Source: Pseudomonas sp. Choline-02u-1
GTDB taxonomy: Bacteria > Pseudomonadota > Gammaproteobacteria > Pseudomonadales > Pseudomonadaceae
DNA length: 64,000 nucleotides
NCBI RefSeq assembly: GCF_002836515.1
Contig: NZ_PJBC01000063.1
Coordinates: 1 to 64,000, forward strand
Direction: 5' to 3'
The notes beneath the pieces are model-generated. The model made no database searches, had not been told where the DNA came from, and saw only the letters and a list, made by a program, of their open reading frames with translations. Positions 24,204 through 31,540 of this stretch are shown piece after piece (positions within the stretch are counted from its first letter, which is position 1; every line of letters starts with the position of its first letter). Made by a program: the position numbers and the translations under genes.

Positions 24204-25736
24204 ATGACACAAGCCCTGACCGCCACAAGCGGTACCACCGGACGCGACTGGCTGCAACTGCTTGCCGCCTGCCTTACCGGCATTCTGATCCCGCTGTGCT
24301 TCACCGGGCCGGCCGTCGTGCTGCCGTCAATCAGTCAGGAACTGGGCGGGACGGCGGTGCAACTGAACTGGGTGGTCAACGGCTACATCCTGACCTACGG
24401 TAGCGCCATGATGGCGGCCGGCAGCCTGACCGACACCTATGGCCGCAAGCGCGTGTGGCTGGTCGGGCTGGCGCTATTCGTGCTGATAACGTTCTCGATC
24501 CCGCTGGCGCCGACGGTCGGCTGGATCGACGGGCTGCGCCTGGCGCAAGGGCTGGGCGGCGCAGCCGCCTTCGCGGGCGCCATGTCCTCGCTGGCACAGG
24601 CCTTCCACGGCCCGATCCGTACACGCGTGTTCAGCCTGCTCGGCACCACGTTTGGCATCGGCCTGGCCTTCGGCCCGCTGGCGGCAGGCTTGCTGGTGGA
24701 GGTGGCGGGCTGGCGCTGGGTGTTCCTGGCGACGGCGCTGATCGGCGTGGCCGGTTTCCTGCTGGTGTGGGTCAGCGCCACAGAGTCCCGCGACCCAGAC
24801 TCTACCGGCCTGGACTGGCCCGGCGCCCTCAGCTTCACCGCCGCGCTGAGCTTGTTCACCTACGGCATCCTGCTAGCGCCGGAAGAAGGCTGGCGCAGCG
24901 CTTCGGTGCTCGGCACGTTATTGGCCTCAGTGGTGCTATTCATCGCATTTGTACGCCTCGAACGCCGTGTCGCGCGCCCGATGCTCGACCTTTCGTTATT
25001 CGCCAGTGGGCGCTTCGTGGGCGTGCAGGTGTTGGCCGCATCGCCGGCCTTCTTCTTCGTCACACTGATCGTGATGCTGCCGGGCCGCTTCATCGGAATC
25101 GACGGACTGAGCGCATTGGAAGCGGGCCAAATGATGATCGCCCTGGCTGCGCCGCTGCTGGTCGTGCCGTTCCTTGCCGCGTGGTTGTCGCGCTGGTTCA
25201 CCTCCGGCATGCTGTCTGGCGTCGGGCTGCTGCTGGTGGCGGCCGGACTGGTCTGGATGGGGCAGGTGTTGTCCGGCGGGGCCGGCCCTGCGCTGGTTGC
25301 GCCGCTGGCCTTGATCGGCGCAGGCATTGGCCTGCCTTGGGGGCTGATGGATGGCATGGCCGTGAGCGTGGTGGAGACAGAACGTGCAGGTATGGCGACC
25401 GGCATCTTCAACTGCGTGCGCGTTTCGGCCGATGGGATTGCCATCGCGGTGGCGGGCGCGATGCTGGCGTTCTTGGTTCAGGGCGGATTGCTCGGCACTT
25501 TAGTCGCGGCCGATCCAGCCGTTGTGATCGAGGCCGCCAATCGCGCCGCGCTCGGCGATCTAGCGCATGCCAGTGCCCTTGTCAGCGGCGAGCGCGCCTT
25601 GCTGCTTGCGACCTACGACCGGGCATTGCGCTGGGTCTCGTACATCCTGGCTGGATCTTCGGCACTGACTGCGCTGCTAGTGTTCGCTTTGCTGGGTCGA
25701 TCGCGTGCGCATGAAGAAGTGGTACCCGCGGCATGA
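24204..25736 (+). CDS. DHA2-family MFS drug efflux transporter (EmrB/QacA type)
   Basis: A 510-aa, 14-TM proton-coupled exporter. Motif A (GSLTDTYGRKRVWL, residues about 75-88) and the motif-C-like antiporter helix GTTFGIGLAFGPLAAGLLVE are clear. The family pumps out dyes, detergents, antibiotics or aromatic compounds. I prefer the ATG at 24204 (MTQALTATSG); the in-frame ATG at 24189 is also possible. It is divergent from the LysR gene. No HlyD/EmrA adaptor gene is present, so it would export to the periplasm alone. Confidence 0.9.
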   Translation: MTQALTATSGTTGRDWLQLLAACLTGILIPLCFTGPAVVLPSISQELGGTAVQLNWVVNGYILTYGSAMMAAGSLTDTYGRKRVWLVGLALFVLITFSIPLAPTVGWIDGLRLAQGLGGAAAFAGAMSSLAQAFHGPIRTRVFSLLGTTFGIGLAFGPLAAGLLVEVAGWRWVFLATALIGVAGFLLVWVSATESRDPDSTGLDWPGALSFTAALSLFTYGILLAPEEGWRSASVLGTLLASVVLFIAFVRLERRVARPMLDLSLFASGRFVGVQVLAASPAFFFVTLIVMLPGRFIGIDGLSALEAGQMMIALAAPLLVVPFLAAWLSRWFTSGMLSGVGLLLVAAGLVWMGQVLSGGAGPALVAPLALIGAGIGLPWGLMDGMAVSVVETERAGMATGIFNCVRVSADGIAIAVAGAMLAFLVQGGLLGTLVAADPAVVIEAANRAALGDLAHASALVSGERALLLATYDRALRWVSYILAGSSALTALLVFALLGRSRAHEEVVPAA

Positions 25737-26161
25737 ATCCGATTGGGACAGGCTCTCGGCCCCCCGACCGCACATAGCATCGGCTATGCGCGGGTATCCA
25801 GCGGGGAAGGCTCGGCCCATCTTCGGTTTCATCACCCCAATGGAAGGCTACCCGGAGTTCTCCGTGCCCACGTTGGAGACATGTGTTATTGACTCACCAG
25901 GCCGTGTTCGCCGGACGCTTACCCACATACGTCACCGGCCCGGGGTCAGACCTGCAGAGACAGCTTGCCCCTCTATGAAGCTCATCAAACGATGTTCGGC
26001 CACACGCAATTGGTGTCGTGTCTGACTTAACCTGCGATGACAGCGTGGCGCAAAGGGCGTTGTTCAGCGCTTTTTCAGAGGCTGGCTTGTTACTCTGGCG
26101 AACGACAGTCAATAGAATACCTCTTCGAGTCGTCGATCCGTTTCAAACGTCAAGGAAGCCA
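25737..26161. other. 425-bp gap with a serine-resolvase scrap
   Basis: At 25776-25808 (plus strand) the frame reads SIGYARVSSGE, which matches the N-terminal catalytic-serine motif of Tn3/Hin-type serine recombinases (IGYARVST/S). It is cut off at once, with no other resolvase residues following. The rest of the gap encodes no recognised protein. I read it as debris of a transposon or integron-like element next to the MFS gene. Confidence 0.4.
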
Positions 26162-27058
26162 ATGCGCAGCGCACTCGTGGTAAACGGTCGTCCACAACCA
26201 CATCAACAGGGAGATCTCCCCGTGCCTTGGTGGAGTTTTACGAAAACCGTTTTGGCGACGACGGCTCTCTCGTTAGTCCGTGACCGCTTTATAGGGTTGG
26301 ACGACCTCGTTTTTGATCAGCCCTACACATTGCGCCAGCTACTGCGGCATGAGGCAGGTCTGGCCGACTACGGCGAGCTTGGCGAGTACCACCGGGCCGT
26401 TGCGAACGGTGAGTCGGCCTGGTCTGTAGATGAAATGTTAAAACGCCTTGATGGTGCTCGACTGCGATACACCCCCGGAGCCGGGTGGCGTTATTCGAAT
26501 GTGGGTTATCTGCTCATCGGAAGGCTCATTGAACGGCTGACTGATCTCACGCTTGAGGATGCTGTAAATCAACGGGTACTCGCTCCTCTGGGATTGTCCA
26601 ACGTCCGCTTCGCTAGAACGCGAGCAGACTTAAAAACAAACCACGGGGTGGACACTCTAAACTATGACCCCGCCTGGGTTTACCACGGCCTGTTAATCGG
26701 CCCCGTTTCGCAAGCGGCATTGTTTTTGGATCGACTCTTCTGCGCAGACTTGCTTTCAGCGGGCTTGCTCACTGAGATGCGAGGAGCACGCACATTGGGC
26801 GGGCCCATTCCCGGACGTCCGTGGATCGCACCGAGTTATGGCCTGGGTTTGATGCAGGGAACGCTTGAGGGTGGATTCGCCCTAAGCGGACATACAGGCT
26901 GCGGGCCAGGTAGCGCGATTGCTGTCTACTGGGTTTGTGATGGAGAAGTGTCGGCCAGTGGCGCTGCTTTTCAGGTAGACGCCAGTGAAGGTGCCGTCGA
27001 AGCGATCGTTGTTGAACAACTGATGCAAGCTCTGCGACAGACGTTTAAGGAACTCTAA
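26162..27058 (+). CDS. Serine hydrolase, beta-lactamase/PBP fold (class C-like)
   Basis: A 298-aa member of the beta-lactamase/DD-peptidase/esterase superfamily (PF00144). The catalytic motifs are present: SFTK (Ser25, Lys28), YSN (Tyr111, Asn113) and the HTG variant of KTG (His244 to Gly246). No signal peptide is seen, so it is probably cytoplasmic and more likely an esterase or peptidase than a secreted beta-lactamase. I take the ATG at 26162, with AAGGAAG just upstream; the frame opens earlier (26018) but that stretch does not resemble the family. Lower GC than its flanks, as for an acquired gene. Confidence 0.8.
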   Translation: MRSALVVNGRPQPHQQGDLPVPWWSFTKTVLATTALSLVRDRFIGLDDLVFDQPYTLRQLLRHEAGLADYGELGEYHRAVANGESAWSVDEMLKRLDGARLRYTPGAGWRYSNVGYLLIGRLIERLTDLTLEDAVNQRVLAPLGLSNVRFARTRADLKTNHGVDTLNYDPAWVYHGLLIGPVSQAALFLDRLFCADLLSAGLLTEMRGARTLGGPIPGRPWIAPSYGLGLMQGTLEGGFALSGHTGCGPGSAIAVYWVCDGEVSASGAAFQVDASEGAVEAIVVEQLMQALRQTFKEL

Positions 27059-27192
27059 TTGCTTATAGCGCTGGGCCCACCATAGGCAGGGGTGATGGCG
27101 TTGAGCCTACTGCCGGCGCCTTGGGGCCGATCGCTGCAAGCCGACGATGACAACTGGGTAGGCTTAAAGCTTATTGGGCAGGGAAGCAATTC

Positions 27193-28119
27193 ATGAACGA
27201 ATACGGTACTCGGATCGATAACGCTCCCAAGGGTATAGCACTGATTGTCGGCGCTGTTTTTCTGCTTGCCCTGGCCGATGCAGCAGTCAAATACTTCAGC
27301 GCCAAGCTGCCCCTATGGCAGCTGTTCTTGATCGTGTCTTGCCTTTCGGTTCCCGCCCTGGGCACTTGGCTTGGCCGACGCATCCGCACAGGCCGCCTCA
27401 GAATTACTTCCGTTGCGTGGATAATGGCCAGGAGTCTTCTGCTGTTATTGATGTGGGTGACTTACTACTCGGCACTGCCGTTAATCCCACTATCGGTCGC
27501 TGCCGTTGCAATCTACACGACGCCGATTTTTATAGCCCTTTTCTCCACCTGCTATGGCGGTGAGCCTTTGTCTCCAACCGGCTGGGCTGCTGTGGGGTTA
27601 GGTTTTGTGGGCGTAGCCTTGGTGCTGCGCCCAGGTTCCGAAATCTTTACGCTGGCGACGTTGCTGCCTGTCGTTGGCGCTGTTTTTTACGCACTCGCGA
27701 TGGTGGTGACGCGCCGACATTGTCGCAGTGAGCATCCTCTGGTATTGGCGCTAGGATTGAACGTCGCTTTCCTTTTTGCCGCCTGCATGGGAGGTATCGC
27801 CTCACTGAACGTCAGCGAGGCAACGGTTGCTCGCGCTCCGTTTTTACTCTCTCCATGGCAGACGCTCGGTTGGCAGGAGATGGTCTTCATCTTCTGTTAT
27901 GCCTGCATGTTGATTCTGATAAATACAGCTACCGCGAGAGCCTACCAGATTGCACCTCCCGCACTTGTCGGCACCTTTGACTATGCCTACCTGGCTTTCG
28001 CTTGCTTGTGGGGTTACGTGTTGTTTAACGAAGTGCCGGATTCTTTTACATGGGCTGGAATGCTGTTGATCTTGATCGCAGGTTGGACGATTTTTCGCGT
28101 GCAGAAAGACGTTGGATAA
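27193..28119 (+). CDS. EamA/DMT-superfamily transporter
   Basis: A 308-aa inner-membrane protein with ten TM helices from two EamA repeats: TM1-5 from GIALIVGAVFLLALADAAVKYF, and TM6-10 from LLPVVGAVFYALAMVVTRR to LLILIAGWTIF. Family members export amino acids, purines or drugs, or import small metabolites; substrate unknown. It starts with a GGGAAG ribosome site. It lies 134 bp after the serine hydrolase in the same direction, in the mosaic accessory stretch. Confidence 0.9.
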   Translation: MNEYGTRIDNAPKGIALIVGAVFLLALADAAVKYFSAKLPLWQLFLIVSCLSVPALGTWLGRRIRTGRLRITSVAWIMARSLLLLLMWVTYYSALPLIPLSVAAVAIYTTPIFIALFSTCYGGEPLSPTGWAAVGLGFVGVALVLRPGSEIFTLATLLPVVGAVFYALAMVVTRRHCRSEHPLVLALGLNVAFLFAACMGGIASLNVSEATVARAPFLLSPWQTLGWQEMVFIFCYACMLILINTATARAYQIAPPALVGTFDYAYLAFACLWGYVLFNEVPDSFTWAGMLLILIAGWTIFRVQKDVG

Positions 28120-28625
28120 GCGCCCGTTGTCGCGCAACTGACGCAAGTTGTGCGCGAGGAGGGCGGGGAGCTCTAAGATTCTGACTTCACCGGTCGTCTG
28201 GGTGAACGCACTAACTACGCAAGGCAATGTCATAATGATGTCACGTGGAGAGCGCCGATGCTTTTACCCACTCACTCAATATGCGTGACACTATGCCTTC
28301 GACTGACTACACAGCATGGGCCGCTATCCTCACCGGAATCCAAACCGATCCGCTGCCTGCCCTCGATGGTCGACCGGTAGCAGGGGAGAGCTCTACCGCT
28401 AAGTAGCATCCAACGGTCGAAGATCTGCAGAAGTCTCCACCGTGCCAATTGCCGCTCTTTATTACGGACCGAAACCCGCCCAAAGCTGCCACTCAGCGCG
28501 ACTCGATAATTCCCACCCAACCATGCATCATCATGCTCACTACGATCGCGCCGTGGAATCGAAGCGATACGTGCAGAACGTGCCCGCCCGTAGAGAAATT
28601 ATCCTTTTGAAATGGAAGTCATCTC
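28120..28625. other. 506-bp gap without a supported gene
   Basis: A hairpin with stem TCGCGCAACT and a bulged partner lies at 28130-28156 just after the EamA stop. A 37-codon frame from 28293 (MPSTDYTAWAAILTGIQTDP and onwards) has no ribosome site and no relative I know. Otherwise nothing is recognised; the region looks like decayed sequence. Confidence 0.45.
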
Positions 28626-29057
28626 ATGCTCGAACGTAACAAACTGGTGCCGGAGTTGATGGTCACCAACCTGGATAGCAGCTTGGCTTTTTGGGTTTCT
28701 TGCTTGGGGTTCCAAGTAGCCTATCAACGCCAGGAAGATGGATTTGCATACCTTGATTTGAACGGTGCTCAAGTAATGCTTGAGCAGGTTGATTCGGACG
28801 GGGGTCAATGGCTGACTGCGCCGTTGACCAAACCGTTTGGAAGAGGCATGAATTTACAGATTGATGTTGAAGCCGTCGCACCCATTATCCAAAACATTGA
28901 TCAGGCGGGATTTCCCCTCTATCGACAATGCAAGGACACTTGGTATCGGGCTGAGAATGTAGAAGTGGGCCAGCGCGAATTCATCGTCCAGGATCCCGAT
29001 GGTTATCTCGTAAGATTAGTAGAGCGGTTGGGTGAGAGACCGGCTAGCTATATCTGA
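28626..29057 (+). CDS. VOC-family protein, bleomycin-resistance-like
   Basis: A 143-aa vicinal-oxygen-chelate (glyoxalase/bleomycin-resistance) fold protein. The usual features are seen: VPELMVTNLDSSLAFWVSCLGF at the start, EDGFAYLDLNGAQVMLEQ in the middle, and QREFIVQDPDGYLVRLVERLG at the end. The BRP-type members bind drugs such as bleomycin by sequestration and lack enzymatic metal sites; which drug, if any, is unknown. GGAAG precedes the ATG by about 8 nt. A stand-alone gene among other accessory genes. Confidence 0.9.
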   Translation: MLERNKLVPELMVTNLDSSLAFWVSCLGFQVAYQRQEDGFAYLDLNGAQVMLEQVDSDGGQWLTAPLTKPFGRGMNLQIDVEAVAPIIQNIDQAGFPLYRQCKDTWYRAENVEVGQREFIVQDPDGYLVRLVERLGERPASYI

Positions 29058-29167
29058 CGCCGAGCCGAGTTGACCGTCAGCTTCGGGTCGATTGCTGCCT
29101 TTCACGAAGGGCTGAAACCGTTCAAAAAACGGACCTTCTGGATTACCCACTTTAAGCACGCTTGCCC

Positions 29168-29653
29168 TTAAACTCGGTGAACTTCAATCTCAATTCCCTC
29201 ACTCACATCCGGGGCACGAAAGTAGCTCGTGATCAAATCGAACTCAGCGTCAGTCGCTGCAAATTCATGCTCGGCGCGGCCATTGCGCTGATGTAGCCTG
29301 GCCCGACAGGTCTCATCATCCAGTTCGATGTAGTGGAAACAGTGGGAAACTCCAGCAGCGTCAGCCAAACCGCATAACCACTGCCTGTCTTCTGGGGTAT
29401 TAGCCGGGAAATCCAAAATCACGGTCACGCCAGAATTCAGCACGTCGATGACAAGCGTGCCGACCAGTTTCCGAATCTGACGCGAAAGCCGCACGTAATC
29501 GACCACTGATTTGATCTGATCGGGATAGAGCTCTGAGAGCCAATAATCTTCACTGAGCAGAATGGCCGAACGTTCGGATGCCAAGGACTTGGCCAATGTC
29601 GATTTGCCGGACGCAATCTTGCCTGACATCAGGTGCAGTATTGGTTTGGTCAT
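29168..29653 (-). CDS. P-loop kinase-like ATP-binding protein
   Basis: A 161-aa AAA_33/zeta-toxin-like small-molecule kinase candidate. Walker A is GKIASGKST (residues about 11-19), with a lid-region Arg pair (CRARLHQRNGRAEHEF) typical of gluconate-kinase-like and chloramphenicol-phosphotransferase-like folds. A short zeta-like toxin is less likely: no antitoxin gene is beside it. GGAGACG precedes the ATG. Substrate not assignable; the neighbouring genes give no hint. Confidence 0.8.
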   Translation of the reverse strand: MTKPILHLMSGKIASGKSTLAKSLASERSAILLSEDYWLSELYPDQIKSVVDYVRLSRQIRKLVGTLVIDVLNSGVTVILDFPANTPEDRQWLCGLADAAGVSHCFHYIELDDETCRARLHQRNGRAEHEFAATDAEFDLITSYFRAPDVSEGIEIEVHRV

Positions 29654-29780
29654 GAGAGACGTCTCCTTGTCGAGTTTTCATGATGCTCATTGAAAAGCGT
29701 CGAAGCAACTAGAGCTACCGCTGTGGCGCTGCAGATCACGCCTGGATTCCCTGTTCTGGATCACGGTAACCGCAGCGATT

Positions 29781-30248
29781 TCAGGCGGGGGGATCCAGCA
29801 GGGAAATCAGGCGCGGCTCGATGCTGTCGGGTTGTATCTCGAGAATTGCCAGCGTGACCGGCAATTTGAAACGCCGAGGGCCGGCGCTTCCAGGGTTCAC
29901 GTATAGACGATCACCGCGCCATTCGATGCGCGGTTTGTGCGAATGGCCGGTGATGATGAGCTTTGTGTCTGGATCCAGATCGGCGGGGACGTCGGCGATG
30001 TCGTGGATAAGGAGAGTGTGCCAGCCGTTGAGAGTGCAGGCCAGACGGTCAGGGAGGTCTTTAGCCCATGGGCTGCTGAGATCATTGTTGCCGCGCACGG
30101 CATGGACGGGAGCAATTTCGGACAATTGGGCGAGGATGTCCGGGTTGCCGATGTCGCCGGCGTGGATGATCAGGTCACAGCCTTGGAGCGCGCCGATGGC
30201 TTCGGACCGGAGGAGATTATGAGTGTCGGATATCACGGCGGTTTTCAT
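29781..30248 (-). CDS. YfcE/MJ0936-type metallophosphoesterase
   Basis: A 155-aa calcineurin-like phosphodiesterase. All metal-binding motifs are in order: SDTHN (residues about 7-11), GDIGN, GNND, HDIAD and GHSHKP, with VNPGSAGPRR near the end. Small members hydrolyse phosphodiesters such as bis-pNPP, and their physiological substrate is often unknown. I start at the ATG at 30248 with a GGAGAA ribosome site. Monocistronic on the minus strand. Confidence 0.92.
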   Translation of the reverse strand: MKTAVISDTHNLLRSEAIGALQGCDLIIHAGDIGNPDILAQLSEIAPVHAVRGNNDLSSPWAKDLPDRLACTLNGWHTLLIHDIADVPADLDPDTKLIITGHSHKPRIEWRGDRLYVNPGSAGPRRFKLPVTLAILEIQPDSIEPRLISLLDPPA

Positions 30249-30480
30249 GGGCCAATTCTCCGTGGACGTTTCATGTAGGAGTGACTGTGTTCGACCCAAA
30301 GCTGACCTTCAGGTGGGTAAATTTTTTTCACCTCGTGAATGGCATCTTCAATGACTTTGCGATTCGAGCTAAAACTTTTGGACGATCGTCAGCAAGATTT
30401 ACCACACCCATCCGACCGCTTGAGCATTTGAGCGCGTCTGGCGACGTGTGTTTTACGTCGCCCAATGAAAGGAGAGAACC

Positions 30481-30870
30481 ATGTCAAAGAACATCAAGGC
30501 AGTACCAACCTCCGAGCACAACGCTGTCATCGCTACTGCCAATCAATACGTTGAAGGTCTGCGTGTGGGCAGTGCAGAAGTCGTTGCTCAAGCTTTCCAT
30601 AAAGACGCCGTGAGGTACGGTTTCACCAATGGTGAACTGCTTGGCGGCCCGATCGGGAATCTGTTTGATTTCGTTCAGAAGAACGGCAGCGCCCCAGAAA
30701 TTACGACTCGCCTCGACATTCTGGCGATCACACCCACGACAGCCGTGGTGCGTGTCGATATGGAAAAGGATGCGATCGGTGCCGACTACAACGACTACCT
30801 GACCCTGATCAAAATCGACGGCACATGGAAGGTCATCACCAAGGTTTATCACCATTTCGAAGGTTGGTAG
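30481..30870 (+). CDS. NTF2-like / putative lumazine-binding domain protein
   Basis: A 129-aa cone-fold protein of the nuclear-transport-factor-2 superfamily (PF12893-like). Features are the N-terminal helix HNAVIATANQYVEGLRVGSAEVVAQAFHKDAV and the final strands LTLIKIDGTWKVITKVYHHF. Such proteins bind or isomerise small ligands; nothing indicates which. A strong AAAGGAGAG ribosome site precedes the ATG. No operon partner; the 232 bp upstream hold no recognised gene. Confidence 0.85.
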   Translation: MSKNIKAVPTSEHNAVIATANQYVEGLRVGSAEVVAQAFHKDAVRYGFTNGELLGGPIGNLFDFVQKNGSAPEITTRLDILAITPTTAVVRVDMEKDAIGADYNDYLTLIKIDGTWKVITKVYHHFEGW

Positions 30871-31039
30871 TGATCGGCCATGAACAGCCATGATTTAACA
30901 TAATATACATTACACGTAACACGATGTTACTTAATCAACGTGGCTACCCAAAATATTCACATCTGGATCGTCATCTCAAAACGGCTTTCTATACAAACCA
31001 CGTTTACCCGATCCGTTCTTCTCATCACGTGCCTGCTTT

Positions 31040-31435
31040 TTAATGAGCTCTTCGTGCTGCGGCAATTTGCGCCGTCAATTTTGCACGATCGCCGATTTCC
31101 ATATCAGCGAAATCAAACCCTGGCGAAACTGCTTCGCTGATCAAACCAAAGCCATTTGATCCTGCGAGCAATCGCGAGGCTTTCCAGGTGCCACCCGGTA
31201 CATGCAATAGCAGTTGCTGGCCTGCGGAAAGATCGCTGCCCATTACCAGCGTTTGCAGTAAGCCGTGAGCGTGGATCAGGTTGTATTCGATTGCATCGCC
31301 AAGGTGCAAATGCTGCGTTTGGAGGCAGTCGCGATGATCGGCCTGATAAGTTCTGCGGTAATAGCCGCCTTCGACATGAGACTCAAGATTCAACGCAGCA
31401 ATCGCATCGGTTGCGTTCGGCTGACGCTGAATCAT
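31040..31435 (-). CDS. DUF985-type cupin, internally deleted
   Basis: A 131-aa relative of the DUF985 cupin family, starting at the ATG at 31435 behind GGGGAAGG. The ends are right (LESHVEGGYYRRTYQADHR at the start; LHVPGGTWKASRL and VSPGFDFADMEIGDR at the end). The middle block that in full-length relatives reads like TSIFYLLTADSP and FHxNRSDIxHF is missing: the sequence jumps from the tract after QADHR straight to HLGDAIEYNLI. About 35-40 residues, including the cupin metal-site His residues, are gone, so it is probably inactive. Confidence 0.6.
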   Translation of the reverse strand: MIQRQPNATDAIAALNLESHVEGGYYRRTYQADHRDCLQTQHLHLGDAIEYNLIHAHGLLQTLVMGSDLSAGQQLLLHVPGGTWKASRLLAGSNGFGLISEAVSPGFDFADMEIGDRAKLTAQIAAARRAH

Positions 31436-31540
31436 GGCCTTCCCCGGCATATTGTCTGTGTTTTTGTTTAGCTCAACTAAACGGTCATTTAGTGTAGTTA
31501 ATGCATTATCGACGATGATCGATGCATTTACCCTGCTCCA

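Noticed and set aside
26018..26161. N-terminal extension of the serine hydrolase to the ATG at 26018
   Set aside because: No ribosome site, no family resemblance in the first 48 residues, and a good AAGGAAG site lies before the ATG at 26162.
29168..29653. Zeta-toxin of a toxin-antitoxin pair
   Set aside because: The Walker A region fits, but there is no small antitoxin gene on either side, so a generic small-molecule kinase is the safer call.
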